DNA of 64,000 nt from Microbacterium sp. SORGH_AS_0969 (GTDB lineage: Bacteria > Actinomycetota > Actinomycetes > Actinomycetales > Microbacteriaceae), in contig NZ_JAUTAG010000001.1 of assembly GCF_030818255.1 (NCBI RefSeq), positions 248,001 to 312,000 of the forward strand, read 5' to 3'. Position numbers and translations under genes: made by a program. The notes below the pieces were generated by a model, which saw only the letters and a program-made list of their open reading frames with translations, did not search any database and was not told where the DNA came from. Shown here in pieces: positions 1 to 12,863 of this stretch; positions within the stretch are counted from its first letter, which is position 1, and the number at the start of each line of letters is the position of its first letter.

Positions 1-162
1 GATCACCGCGAGGATGTGGGTGGCGCGGTCGCGCATCCCTTCGAGGGCGTGAACCACGTAATCGTCGACACCGCCACGCCGGTCGTACACGACGTAGACG
101 ACGAGTCGTCGTCCATCGGAGGGGAAAACCAACGCATGCTCCACTTCAGCCCCTCGATTCAT
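1..162 (-). CDS. RgpF-like rhamnan synthesis protein, N-terminal fragment
   Basis: The gene runs off the left edge; only the first 54 codons are present, from an ATG at 162. The visible peptide begins MNRGAEVEHALVFPSDGRRL and continues with a short beta-strand segment (LVVYVVYDRRGG) and DDYVVHALEGMRD. This pattern of hydrophobic strand, YD, then a V-D-Y-V-x-H-A-L helix resembles the start of the glycosyltransferase-like domain of RgpF-type proteins, which build rhamnose-containing cell-wall glycans. Its position next to the dTDP-rhamnose genes supports this. The family call rests on a short stretch and on context, so it is moderate. Confidence 0.55.
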   Translation of the reverse strand, partial: MNRGAEVEHALVFPSDGRRLVVYVVYDRRGGVDDYVVHALEGMRDRATHILAVI

Positions 163-219
163 CCCGCGGTTCTCTAGAATGCGGCAGGGGCCTTGACCGC
201 ACGCAGACCAACGGCGAGC

Positions 220-3604
<3,385 letters not shown>

Positions 3605-3607
3605 CAG

Positions 3608-3645
3608 GATCCGTGCGGGGGCGGCCGTCCGCCCCCGCACGGATC
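3608..3645. terminator. Bidirectional terminator hairpin between convergent genes
   Basis: A perfect 17-bp stem (arm GATCCGTGCGGGGGCGG) with a CCGT loop lies between the end of the rmlC-rmlD fusion and the convergent membrane-protein gene, and overlaps the stop codon of the latter. There is no long T tract. Its position suggests it ends transcription in both directions. Confidence 0.75.
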
Positions 3646-5684
3646 ACTTGACGACCTCGTAGATGTGCATCGTCGTCGGGCCTTCCTGGACGGTGTCCGA
3701 CAGCGTGACGCACGCCGAGTCGATCGGAGCTTCGCTCAACACCCACGTGACGTGTTCGCGCGCGAAGGGCGCGCAGGCGTCGAAGGTCATCTGCACCTGA
3801 TCGGGATACGGGTTGCGCGGCGACGGGTCGCCCGTGCCCAGGACCCAGGACACCATCCCCAGACGGTTCCATCGCTCTTCGGCGGCACCGGTCGGGTCGA
3901 TCTCCGACCACATCTCGCGGGACGGCGCACCCTGGAACCCGTTCAACGCCGTGACGCCCGACTCGACGAGCATCATGGTGGGGAGCTGGCTCGATGTGAT
4001 GCCGACCCATGTGCCCGGTTCTTCTTCGTCGCGCTGCTGGATCGCATGCACCGTCGCCGTGTCCCTCAGGTCGAGCACACCCCGGTAGAGCGGGTTGACA
4101 CCCAGCCCGGCCAGGAGGGACACCACCAGCAGACCGATGGCACCGGTGGTCATCCCTCCGCGGGCGATGGCGACGACGGATGCCACGAGCAGCAGCGCCG
4201 AAATGACGCCGACCGCGACGGCCGACGGTTCGATCCCGTCGAAGTGCACGTCCAGCCCGGTCTCACGGTGGATGCGCCACAGCACGACCGCCATCGACGC
4301 GAGGGCGACGGCGGCGGTGGCGCCGGCGACCCACCACGGAGGCCGCCCGGCCCGGCGCGCGCGACGTTCGTCGATCTCGCGACCGACGACGAGGACGAGG
4401 ACGAAGCTGAGCACGCCGAAGCCGATGCGGATTCGCGGCGAGGTCGTGCGATCGAGGAAGAGGAGGTGGGCGATGGCATCCCACCCCGGAACGATCAGGA
4501 AAGCGAGCATCACCGCTCCCACGACCAGGAGCGCGATCGTCACGGGATCCAGCCGTCGTGACGCCCGCCACCGGACGACGAGCAACCAGACGACGGCGAC
4601 GATGAGCAGGATGCCCGGCAGGAAGAAGGTCGACGCTTCCGACATGTTCACGGCGAACGGCAGGCCCGCGGTGCGGCCCAGATCGAACGAGAGGAACCCC
4701 CAGAACAATTGGGCGGTTTCCGACCAGCCGCCCTCGCCGACCTTCTGCAGCCGCTCCCCCGGGTACACGGTGGACGTGAAGCCCTGGATGGTGGACCACC
4801 GGGTGACGAGCCAGATCAGCGTCACCAACACCGCGGCGGCACCGCCGACGAGCAGGGGGACGAGCCGGCGGACGCGGACACCGAAGGACTCGGCCTGCGG
4901 CACGGGGGTGAGGACGACACCGACGACGAACGCCGCCGAGACGAGCACCACGGGCACGATGAACGGGGCGTACACGCCGACGGCCATGGCTGCAGTCGTC
5001 CACGCGGTGAGCGCCGACAGCACCCACGCTCCGACGCGTCTGCTCGATCGCACGCACCACATCGCCGTGGCCATGACCAGGAACGCCCATGCCGCCGGAT
5101 ACAGGGTCGTCGACAGGTACCACCACTGGAAGAACGGGGCGAAGAAGAATCCGACCGAGAGAGCCGCCGCGGCCACGGGCCGGCGGGGCATCAGCACGAC
5201 CGCGAGAAGGTACCCCGCGCCGATGACCGCGAACCCGGGTAGCCACCATTTCAGTGCCATCGCCTGATCGAGAGGGAGGAAGAAGAAGCCCCACAGGTGC
5301 GGACGCAGCACCGTCGACCAGTCGGTCGTGGGCAGGTCGTTCTGCACGGTGGCATCCATGCCGCCGGGGAAGGTCTCGTTCCGGGCGGGGAGATCCTGCT
5401 CCACCTGCGAGATCACCCACGAGGTCTGCACGAACCACTCGTCGCTGCGGATCGCTTCCGGCTCTCCCGCGATGAGGGCCGGGTCGTCTCCCTGGCTGAT
5501 CAGGGTCGTGGACGATCCCCGTCGACGAGCCGGTGAGTCCCAGCGCGACGAAGGCCACGAGTACCACGCCCAGCAGACCGAGCGGGAAGCCGACCACGGC
5601 GCGGTTCGGCAGCCCGTCAGCGCGCGGGGTCGTCCAACGTGTGTATCGCTCGCGCAGCGCGCTCAAGGAAGAAGTGTGTGTCAC
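3644..5684 (-). pseudogene. Polytopic membrane protein of the surface polysaccharide cluster, frameshifted
   Basis: The long C-terminal part has about a dozen hydrophobic segments and a loop reading RSDEWFVQTSWVISQVEQD, resembling GT-C-type membrane glycosyltransferases found in actinobacterial cell-wall glycan clusters. The natural N-terminus, including the first membrane helix LGLLGVVLVAFVALGLTGSS, lies in another frame. Removing one base from the CCCC run at 5517-5520 joins the halves as GLTGSSTGSSTTLISQGDDP. The likely start is GTG 5684 (MTHTSSLSALRERY), with ATG 5729 as an alternative. The rest looks intact, so this may be a recent mutation or an assembly error. The substrate is unknown. 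Confidence 0.7.
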
Positions 5685-5788
5685 AGAGCAGGTCTCTCTC
5701 GAAAAGGCCGACCCTCCAGTGTCGGGCATGGACCTGTGCGTCGCGGACGTATCCGGTGCCGCGACCGACTCCTGTCGGCGGACCCGGA

Positions 5789-8164
5789 TCAGCGGATCTG
5801 CGCCATCACGTCCCACCCGATGCCGGCACGGAACCGATCTCCCTGCCACCCGCCACCGCCGTCGCCGCGGTAGAGGTAGAGGTCGCCGTTCGAGGCGCGG
5901 CCGAGGACGTCGGGGCCACCGTTCCCATCGAAGTTGCCCGGGCTGAAGACCGTCTTGAAGACATTCCAGCCGGTTCCGATCTGGCGGATGGACCCCCAGC
6001 TGCCCCGTCCGTTCGTGCCGTACAACCACAGGGTGCCGTCCGTCTTGCGCGCGACGAAATCGTTGAGGCTGTCGCCGTCGACGTCACCGGCCGCGGAGAG
6101 CGAATTGATGACGTTCCATCCCACCCCGATGACCTCGCCCTGACCGGTGAGCCAACCGCCCATCCCGTCGCCGCGGTAGAGCCGCAGGGCGCCGGTGGCA
6201 TCGCGAGCGACAACATCGACCCGCCGATCACCGTCGAAATCGATGCCGCCGGTCACCAGGCCGAAGCCGCTCCACCCACTGCCGATCGTGGTTGCGGAGG
6301 CGAAGGTGCCGTCTCCCTTGCCCCGCAGGAGCTGGAACGTCCCATCCGAGGTGATGCGCCCCAGATCGGCACGCCCGTCGCCGTCGAAGTCGCCGAGCGG
6401 GACGACCGTCGCCGAGCCCCACTTGGCCTGCACCTGGATCGGGCCGAGCCACCCACCGGACCCGTTGCCCGGGTACACGCTCATCACGCCCTTGTTCGAT
6501 ACGGCAACGACGTCGCTCGCCCCATCGCCCGTGAGGTCTCCGGCGCCGCCCGGGAAGGACTTGCGCCATCCGGGCTTGGGTCCCTCGCTGGTCACGACGC
6601 TCATCACCGACCATCCGCTGCCCACGGGCGTGGACACGCGACCGAACGTGCCGCCGTCGCCGCGCGTGTAGGCCCACATCACGCCGGACCGGTCGACCGC
6701 CAAGATGTCCGTGCGGCCGTTCCCCGTGAAGTCGCCCGGTGCGAGGATGGACCGCATCGTGTCCCAGCCGCCGCCCAGATAGTCCCGCCCGTCTCGAAAG
6801 CCGCCCGAGCCGTCGCCGCGATAGACCCAGAGAGCACCGGAGGCGTCACGCGCGAGGATGTCGGGGGTGCCGTCACCGGAGATGTCCGCGCCGCCGACGA
6901 GCGCGGTGAACCCCGTCCATCCGCTGCCCACCTGCCGCGGGGCGGCGAACGTCCCGTAACCCGTGCCCTTCCAGAGCAGCAGCAGGCCGGCCTTGGTGGT
7001 CGTATAGACGTCGGGGACCCCGTCGCCGTCGGCATCGCCCGCGGCCGTGATCAGCGCGGCGTCCGACCAGTCGACGCCGATGCGCTTCGCGGGGAGATCG
7101 CCGTCGCGCGATTGCAACGGGCGGAGCCACACCTTCTTCGACGAATCGAGGACGATCATGTCGCGGCGGCCGTCACCGTCGAAATCGCCCATCGAGAGCA
7201 CCCGATCCGACTTCGACAGCCCCCCGGCCGTCTGCACGCGGTCACCCCACGTGCTGCTCTTGAAGGGGTAGGAGACGACGTTGCCCGACGGGTCCACCGC
7301 GACGACCGAGGAGTCCACGCCGTAGGTCGGCCGGGGCGGTGTGTACCGGGTCGTCCCGAACCAGTCCGTGAACGTCCGCCAGAAGTTGCGGTTGCCGTAG
7401 GCCGAGCAGCGGTCTCCGGTGCCGTACAGGTTGTTGAGGGCGGCCTGGTTCGGCACGTACGGCGTGTAGATGTACAGGCCCGCGGTGGCCGCATTCTCGA
7501 TGAAGACACGCTGCGTGCCGCAGCTGCTGTCGGGGTTGTAGAGGATGTTGTTCCACCGACCCTGCTGGTAACCCCACCAGGTCGGGTTGAGACGGTAGAC
7601 CTCGAACTGCCGCGCGCCGTAATAGACCTGGTAGAAGAAGCCCGAGGTCGACGGATCGCACGGAGCCGTGTCGGGGCATCCCTGGCCCGTGGCCGCTTGG
7701 TAGTTCCAGTCCGACGGCGCCGTCGACGTGATCAGGCCCTGTTCCTTCTGCAGGAGGACGAGAAGCGCCTTCTGACTGATCCCGCAGGAACGCGCGACCT
7801 TGTCGATGATGGTCGACGCGCTCTCGTTGGGCCGTCCCTGGTAGCCGTTGCAGTACTTGTCCGCGGGCCGGTCGTCGGTGTTCTGCCGATAGTCCTTGAT
7901 GCAGGTGTAGCCCGACCGGCAGGACGGCACCTGGCGCTCCATGAATGCCTGGATATCGTTGGAGCTCATCGCGTCACCGTTGTAGAACACGGCGTCATCG
8001 ATGATGTTGCCCGCGTTCCAGTCCGAGGCGTTGGCGGCCGCGGCGGAGTCGACGGGAGCGACCGTAGCCGGCAGCGCCACGGGCACCGCGACCAGGACGG
8101 CGATCGCGCAGGCCCAGGCCGCGATGACCGCCGCAACGCTGCGGCGGCGCGAGCGCGCCGTCAC
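5789..8164 (-). CDS. Secreted FG-GAP/VCBS repeat protein
   Basis: A 791-residue exported protein. Residues 1-45 form a signal peptide: Arg-rich start, long hydrophobic core and Ala-rich end. Residues about 50-260 form a Cys-rich domain containing ALLVLLQKEQGLI, which resembles the helix carrying the catalytic Glu in lysozyme-like folds; that is only a suggestion. The rest has about nine FG-GAP/VCBS-type repeats, each with a calcium-loop pattern such as GDFDGDGRRD, GDADGDGVPD or GDFTGNGRTD followed by W/L-Y-RGDG, which should form beta-propeller blades. The GTG start at 8164 overlaps the stop of the upstream lipoprotein gene. A role in adhesion or cell-wall attachment is inferred from architecture and context. 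Confidence 0.8.
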   Translation of the reverse strand: MTARSRRRSVAAVIAAWACAIAVLVAVPVALPATVAPVDSAAAANASDWNAGNIIDDAVFYNGDAMSSNDIQAFMERQVPSCRSGYTCIKDYRQNTDDRPADKYCNGYQGRPNESASTIIDKVARSCGISQKALLVLLQKEQGLITSTAPSDWNYQAATGQGCPDTAPCDPSTSGFFYQVYYGARQFEVYRLNPTWWGYQQGRWNNILYNPDSSCGTQRVFIENAATAGLYIYTPYVPNQAALNNLYGTGDRCSAYGNRNFWRTFTDWFGTTRYTPPRPTYGVDSSVVAVDPSGNVVSYPFKSSTWGDRVQTAGGLSKSDRVLSMGDFDGDGRRDMIVLDSSKKVWLRPLQSRDGDLPAKRIGVDWSDAALITAAGDADGDGVPDVYTTTKAGLLLLWKGTGYGTFAAPRQVGSGWTGFTALVGGADISGDGTPDILARDASGALWVYRGDGSGGFRDGRDYLGGGWDTMRSILAPGDFTGNGRTDILAVDRSGVMWAYTRGDGGTFGRVSTPVGSGWSVMSVVTSEGPKPGWRKSFPGGAGDLTGDGASDVVAVSNKGVMSVYPGNGSGGWLGPIQVQAKWGSATVVPLGDFDGDGRADLGRITSDGTFQLLRGKGDGTFASATTIGSGWSGFGLVTGGIDFDGDRRVDVVARDATGALRLYRGDGMGGWLTGQGEVIGVGWNVINSLSAAGDVDGDSLNDFVARKTDGTLWLYGTNGRGSWGSIRQIGTGWNVFKTVFSPGNFDGNGGPDVLGRASNGDLYLYRGDGGGGWQGDRFRAGIGWDVMAQIR

Positions 8165-8685
8165 TGACCGGTCTCGATCGTCGCGGTCGCCGAGAACGCG
8201 CGCAGTTGCGGCGACTCGTAGCCGACGTGGAAGGCCACCTCGGTTGCGCCGTCGGTGATGGGCAGCGACATCAGCCCGCAGTACGTGACGCCCTTGCCCT
8301 CGGTGGCCGTCACCGAGACGGTCTCGTCGGTGTCGTTGCGCGTCAACGTGCACGTCCCGCCCGACTCGGCGACCCCCGGCACCATCGCCGTGACCTCGAG
8401 TGATCCCTCGCGCACCTCCGACGTCACCACGAGGATCTCGCCGTTGTAGGGCGTGTTCGGTGTAGCGCTCTCGCTCGGCGTCGGATCGGGCGTCTGCGTG
8501 GCCGTGGGCGCGGGCGACATGGTCGACGAAGAGGACAGGGAGGGGCTGGGTGAGGGAGCCGCCCCGCGGATCGGCGTCGCGCAGGCCGACAGCGACAGGG
8601 CTCCGACGAGGAGGAGCAGAGCGGGCAGCGCGACACGCGCGCGCCTCGAGCGAGACGGGACAACGGTGTCGTGGCGGGGGTTCAC
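8161..8685 (-). CDS. Small lipoprotein, function unknown
   Basis: A 174-residue protein with a positively charged N-terminus, a hydrophobic core and a lipobox ALSLSAC with Cys35 as the predicted lipidated residue. A Pro/Ser/Thr-rich linker (about residues 40-75) resembles a wall-spanning spacer. It is followed by an Ig-like beta-rich domain of about 95 residues with two cysteines (GGTCTL and VTYCGL) that could form a disulfide. No named family recognised. The GTG at 8685 is chosen because a CATAAT box lies exactly 6 nt upstream and the next ATG is out of frame. It is coupled to the FG-GAP gene by a GTGA overlap, so the two may act together. Confidence 0.75.
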   Translation of the reverse strand: MNPRHDTVVPSRSRRARVALPALLLLVGALSLSACATPIRGAAPSPSPSLSSSSTMSPAPTATQTPDPTPSESATPNTPYNGEILVVTSEVREGSLEVTAMVPGVAESGGTCTLTRNDTDETVSVTATEGKGVTYCGLMSLPITDGATEVAFHVGYESPQLRAFSATATIETGQ

Positions 8686-8747
8686 GCGTTCATTATGCGG
8701 GGCGCGGAGTCCGAATCGCGGTATTGTCCGCGATCGGTAGACGCCCG

Positions 8748-9677
8748 TTATCGACGTCCGAACCGGCGACGAAGCCCACGGACGCGCGAGAGAAGGGGCT
8801 GATGCGCGTCGATCTCGCGACGGACGTCCTCGCGCAGCTCGGCCCTCAGACGGTCGACGGCCGCGTCGACATGCGCGGCTAGCTGCGTGTGGAGGGACGA
8901 GAGGTACAGCGGCAGCCCGGGGCCCTCGCGCTGTACCCACTCGGCGAGAGCGCGGTCGCGCACCACCGCGTCGTCGCGCGCGTGCTCGGCCGCGAGACCG
9001 AACATGCTGTTCGCGTCCAGACCGACCGAGTCGGGCCGCTGCGTCCAGAACGCGAGCGGCTCCCCCGCGAGGAACCCGATCTCGTGCTCGCGCAGGATCC
9101 GCAGATACAGATCCCAGTCCTCGACGGCATCCAGGGTCTCGTCGTACCAGCCGACCTCGTCGTGCAGGCGGCGACGATAGACGACCGAGATGGGAACGGC
9201 CCGGTTCACGCTCATCATCTCGCCGAGCGAGATCCGGCTCATGCCCGCCCAGAACGGGGCTCGATCGACCTCGATCCACGTCCCGCCGCGGTTCTCCTCG
9301 TACACGATCTCGGTCGCGGCCGACACCGCGCCGTGCGCGGGGTGCGCGTCGAGCCACGCGACCGTGCGCTCGAGGAAGGCGGGATGCCAGCGGTCGTCGT
9401 CGTCGTGGAGAACGACGTACTCCGTGTCGAGGGCGCGCACTCCCGTGTTCGCCGCGATGCAGCGCCCACCCTCGCCCGCGGGGATGTGGATCACCTCGGC
9501 GCGCTCGCCGAGCCCCGCCGTCTCGACGACGGCGTCGACCTCGGCCGCGTCACCGCCGTCGTTGACGACGATCAGCCGCCAGTCCTCGAACCGCTGGGCG
9601 GCGATGTCGCCGAGGGCCCGGCGGAGGAACGCCGGGCGGTGACGGGTGCGGATGACGATCCCGGCGCGTGCAGGCAT
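8748..9677 (-). CDS. Family 2 glycosyltransferase
   Basis: A 309-residue GT-A fold transferase. It opens with AGIVIRTRHRPAFLRRAL, then WRLIVVNDGGD (the nucleotide-sugar-binding strand and Asp), and has a D-D-D metal-binding region at VLHDDDDRWHPAFLE near residue 95. The C-terminal 60 residues are charged and helical, with no membrane segment. The start at ATG 9677 (MPARAG) is preferred over 9689 because TATGCT lies 7 nt upstream. It probably adds a sugar, possibly rhamnose, to the surface glycan; donor and acceptor cannot be read from the sequence. Confidence 0.85.
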   Translation of the reverse strand: MPARAGIVIRTRHRPAFLRRALGDIAAQRFEDWRLIVVNDGGDAAEVDAVVETAGLGERAEVIHIPAGEGGRCIAANTGVRALDTEYVVLHDDDDRWHPAFLERTVAWLDAHPAHGAVSAATEIVYEENRGGTWIEVDRAPFWAGMSRISLGEMMSVNRAVPISVVYRRRLHDEVGWYDETLDAVEDWDLYLRILREHEIGFLAGEPLAFWTQRPDSVGLDANSMFGLAAEHARDDAVVRDRALAEWVQREGPGLPLYLSSLHTQLAAHVDAAVDRLRAELREDVRREIDAHQPLLSRVRGLRRRFGRR

Positions 9678-9684
9678 GCGTCCG

Positions 9685-9690
9685 AGCATA
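9685..9690 (-). promoter_or_regulatory. -10 box of the family 2 glycosyltransferase (TATGCT)
   Basis: On the minus strand TATGCT ends 7 nt before ATG 9677. This decides between two in-frame ATG codons: the upstream ATG at 9689 falls inside the box itself. Confidence 0.5.
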
Positions 9691-9728
9691 GGGGCCGGAG
9701 AGTGCCGAGACGCGGCACCGGGCCGGTC

Positions 9729-10832
9729 TCAGAGTTCGGCGTGCAGCGCCCAGATCCGGTCGGCGCAGGCCTCCCACGCGAAGCCCTTGGCGCGGTCGCC
9801 GGCGAGCACGCGCAGCCGTGCGCCGTCGTCCCCGAGGGCCCTCTCCAACGCGCCCCCGAGGGCGTCCGCGGGGGCGAGCGCCGCGGCATCCGCCAGTACT
9901 TCCCGGTGGACGGGGGTGTCGACCGCGACGATCGGGATGCCGACGGCCAGGGCGTCCACGGCGCGCCAGGGCCAGTCCGTCCGTGCGCACCCGGTCACGA
10001 ACGCGGCGGCGTGCGAGAGCACCGCGGCGCGGTCCCACTGGTCGAGCGAACCGCGGGCGTGAACGCGCGCCTCGGCGATGCCCGCGGCGGCGGCGAGCTC
10101 CACGACGGCGGGCTCCTCCCCCTCGGGCACGTCGAGGACGACGACGTCGCCGTCCCACCCAGCGGCGGTGACGGCGGCGAATGCGTCGGCGACTCCGTCG
10201 GACGGGGCGCGGCCACCCGCGAGCGCGAGGAACGATGTCGGAAGCTCGAGGGCGCGCAGGCGTCCCACCGCGTCGGACGGGACGCGCATGCCGGCGGCGG
10301 GGGCTCCCCCAATCACGCGGACCTTCGCCACGAGCTTGGACTTGGCCACTTCTCCCAGCCGCGCGGCCATTGCGTGGGTCGGGACGACCACGGCGTCGGC
10401 GTGCTTCGTCACGCGGGAGAGCAGCGCGCGCGAGGCGAGCGCCTCGGCGCGGGGCAGTTCGTCGGGCGCTTCCCACGCGCGCAGGTCCCACAGGGTCACC
10501 ACGATCTGGTGCGTCTCGTTGACGCGGTCGTGGCGCACAAGCGGGGCAAGAGCGGTCGGCGAGTGGATCAGTCCCTTCCCGACGCCGGGGGCGACCCCGA
10601 GCTGCCAGGATGCCGCGAGCTCGCGCCGTCGCATGCTGAGGCGCGTCTCGGCCGACAGGCCGGTCACCCCGGCGTCATCGCCGAGCCCGGGTGCGGGAAC
10701 GATGCTCGCGACATCGCAGCCGCGCGGGGCGGTGTCGACGAGAGCCTGAGCCAAGGAGGCCGACGCCTCGGCGAGATCGCGGGACGTGGGGGCGACGAGC
10801 TGATCCAGCACGACGCGCAGCGTGACGGTCAC
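9729..10832 (-). CDS. Glycosyltransferase, group 1 (GT-B) type
   Basis: A 367-residue GT-B-like protein that starts [15 protein letters not shown]. The N-terminal half has DAVVVPTHAMAARLGE, typical of GT4 proteins just before the linker. The C-terminal half has FLALAGGRAPSDGV, DVVVLDVPEGE and a donor-site-like region ALAVGIPIVAVDTPVHREVL, which stands where GT4 enzymes carry the E-x7-E sugar-binding segment. The GTG start overlaps the stop of the LCP gene, so the pair is coupled. It likely extends or modifies the same surface polysaccharide; substrate unknown. Confidence 0.78.
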   Translation of the reverse strand: MTVTLRVVLDQLVAPTSRDLAEASASLAQALVDTAPRGCDVASIVPAPGLGDDAGVTGLSAETRLSMRRRELAASWQLGVAPGVGKGLIHSPTALAPLVRHDRVNETHQIVVTLWDLRAWEAPDELPRAEALASRALLSRVTKHADAVVVPTHAMAARLGEVAKSKLVAKVRVIGGAPAAGMRVPSDAVGRLRALELPTSFLALAGGRAPSDGVADAFAAVTAAGWDGDVVVLDVPEGEEPAVVELAAAAGIAEARVHARGSLDQWDRAAVLSHAAAFVTGCARTDWPWRAVDALAVGIPIVAVDTPVHREVLADAAALAPADALGGALERALGDDGARLRVLAGDRAKGFAWEACADRIWALHAEL

Positions 10833-12292
10833 GGGGAGGGCGCCTCCGTCTCGGTGGGCGGATGCAGCTTGTCGTGGACGATCTGCTGGACCTGGGCGTA
10901 GTCGGGGTCGAACTCGTCGATCCCGCCCTCCGGCGTCAGCTCGATGGTCGAGACGGGCTGGTCCTTGGCCTTGAGGGCGAGATCGACCAGCGTGGGGGCG
11001 ATCAGGCTCTGGGGAAGGTCGGTCTCGACGGTGTTGGTCCCGGCCGCCGCGACCTCTTGGAAGTGCGTGAGGACGTTCTGAGGGGTGAACTGCGCGAGGA
11101 TCGCCTCCTGCAGCTGCCGCTGACGCCGCATCCGGTCGAAGTCGCTCGTGGTGTACCGCGAACGCGCGTACCACTGCGCCGTGTCGCCGTCCATGTGCTG
11201 TGCACCCGGTTCGATCCACCCGAATGCCCAGTCGTCGACGGGCTGCCCGTCGTAGGCGGGGCCGCCCTTCGGGAGTCGCTCGTCGACCGTGATGTCGACG
11301 CCGCCGAGGGCGTCCACCACGTCGGCGAACCCCTTCATGTCGAGGAGCACGTAGTACGGGATCTGGATGCCGAGGATGCCCTCGGCCGCGTCCTTGGTGG
11401 CCTCGATGCCCGGCTCGGACCCCCGTGACTCGGCATCCGGGTACAGGGCTTTGCCGTCCTGACAGACTTCGACCTCGGTGCGCAGCTGGTTGATGCCGCT
11501 GCCCCACCCGCAGTCCGGGTCGAACTTGCCCTCGTGGCCGTTCGGGTACTTGTCCTGCATCGGACCAGGCGCGAAGGGGAAGTGGGGCATGTCGCGCGGG
11601 ATGCCGGTGATCGTGACGGCACCCGTGGAGGCGTTGATGGAGACCACCGAGATGCTGTCGAAGCGCATCGAGTCGCGCCCTTCGCCGGAGTCGCCGCCGA
11701 GCAGCAGGATGTTGTAGTACCCGTCGGAGGGCGGGACGACGGGGGCGGACTGAGCGAAGATCTCGGCGATTGTGTCGCGGGTCGTCCCCGCGGTCTGCAC
11801 CGCCCACCCCGCCCCGGCCACGAGCATGCTGGTGAGGCCGATCGAGACGATCGCGATGCCGAATCGCGCGAGCGGGCCGGTCCGGACGAGGCGGACGAGG
11901 CGGAGCGTGTCGATGGTCAACACGATCCACAGCACGGCGTACCCCACGAGCAGCGCTTGCACGATCGTGAGCGGAACCCAGCGGAACCACGACAAGAAGT
12001 CGGGGATGAACGATCCGGTCGCCAGGGCGAACAGGCTGCTCGGCGCCAGCAGGGCACCGAGAGCGACGAGCACGAGTCCGACCCACAGTGCCAGGGTCGC
12101 GGCGAGGCCGAAGCGCCCGAGACGCCTGTTGCCTGCGAGCACCTGAGCGGAGCCCGGGATGAGGAGGTTCGCGACGACGAGCCACCAACCGCGCCGGGTC
12201 ATGACCGCGGTGGATCCGAGATCGGGGTTGCGCAGCGGACGCTGTTCGACCAGCGGCGAGCGCGACGACGCGCGCGGGGGCGCGAGGGTCAT
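10829..12292 (-). CDS. LytR-CpsA-Psr (LCP) family cell-wall glycopolymer ligase
   Basis: A 487-residue membrane protein. LCP enzymes transfer lipid-linked glycopolymers to peptidoglycan outside the membrane. Several hydrophobic helices (about residues 40-165) precede the LCP domain, which has [28 protein letters not shown] and the later arginine-rich [20 protein letters not shown] segment that contacts the lipid pyrophosphate in this family. The ATG at 12292 overlaps the purE stop (ATGA). Its place at the end of the glycan cluster suggests it attaches the rhamnose-containing polymer made by neighbouring genes. Confidence 0.9.
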   Translation of the reverse strand: MTLAPPRASSRSPLVEQRPLRNPDLGSTAVMTRRGWWLVVANLLIPGSAQVLAGNRRLGRFGLAATLALWVGLVLVALGALLAPSSLFALATGSFIPDFLSWFRWVPLTIVQALLVGYAVLWIVLTIDTLRLVRLVRTGPLARFGIAIVSIGLTSMLVAGAGWAVQTAGTTRDTIAEIFAQSAPVVPPSDGYYNILLLGGDSGEGRDSMRFDSISVVSINASTGAVTITGIPRDMPHFPFAPGPMQDKYPNGHEGKFDPDCGWGSGINQLRTEVEVCQDGKALYPDAESRGSEPGIEATKDAAEGILGIQIPYYVLLDMKGFADVVDALGGVDITVDERLPKGGPAYDGQPVDDWAFGWIEPGAQHMDGDTAQWYARSRYTTSDFDRMRRQRQLQEAILAQFTPQNVLTHFQEVAAAGTNTVETDLPQSLIAPTLVDLALKAKDQPVSTIELTPEGGIDEFDPDYAQVQQIVHDKLHPPTETEAPSP

Positions 12293-12804
12293 AGCGACTC
12301 CTTGAGCCGTCGGTTCTTGTCTTCGACCTGACTCTCGAGGTCGCGGGCGTATGCCTCGATCCGATCCGCGATCTCGGCGTCCGCCGACCCGAGGATGCGT
12401 GCGGCGAGGAGCCCCGCGTTCTTCGCCCCGTTGATCGACACCGTGGCGACCGGGATCCCCGCCGGCATCTGCACGATGCTCAGCAGCGAGTCCAGCCCAT
12501 CGAGGGTGGCCAGCTGGACGGGCACGCCGATCACGGGAAGAGCGGTGACGGATGCCAACATGCCGGGCAGGTGAGCGGCTCCCCCGGCACCGGCGATGAT
12601 CGCGCGAAGCCCGCGGCTCCGGGCCTCGCGGCCGTACCGCACGAGCTTGTCCGGCGTGCGGTGGGCCGAGACGACCTCCACCTCGTGCGGGATGCCGAAC
12701 TCGCTCAGTACCTCGGAGGCGGCGTTCATCACGCGCCAATCCGAGTCGGAGCCCATGACGACGCCGACCACGGGCGTCTCGGAGGAATGCAGCGGCCGGG
12801 TCAC
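12289..12804 (-). CDS. purE: N5-carboxyaminoimidazole ribonucleotide mutase PurE
   Basis: Purine synthesis step that moves the carboxylate of N5-CAIR to give CAIR. The 171-residue protein is family length, with GSDSDW at residues 18-23, SAHRTP at 46-51 and [14 protein letters not shown] in the middle, all class I PurE signatures. The GTG start at 12804 follows TAGCCT by 6 nt. It is downstream of purK, its partner enzyme, but has its own promoter-like box, and it overlaps the LCP gene. Confidence 0.96.
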   Translation of the reverse strand: MTRPLHSSETPVVGVVMGSDSDWRVMNAASEVLSEFGIPHEVEVVSAHRTPDKLVRYGREARSRGLRAIIAGAGGAAHLPGMLASVTALPVIGVPVQLATLDGLDSLLSIVQMPAGIPVATVSINGAKNAGLLAARILGSADAEIADRIEAYARDLESQVEDKNRRLKESL

Positions 12805-12810
12805 CGGTCC

Positions 12811-12816
12811 AGGCTA
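12811..12816 (-). promoter_or_regulatory. -10 box of purE (TAGCCT)
   Basis: On the minus strand TAGCCT is followed by 6 nt (GGACCG) and then GTG 12804. This supports a leaderless purE transcript separate from purK. Confidence 0.5.
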
Positions 12817-12863
12817 GGGCGGCTCGCTGGAAGAAGGCGGAACGGCGCGCTCAGACGCTCAGC

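Noticed and set aside
5639..8167. Long plus-strand open frame of more than 800 codons opposite the FG-GAP gene
   Set aside because: It is the antisense of a GC-rich coding region; the protein is Pro/Arg/Ala/Asp-rich with no domains, while the opposite strand has a signal peptide and clear repeats.
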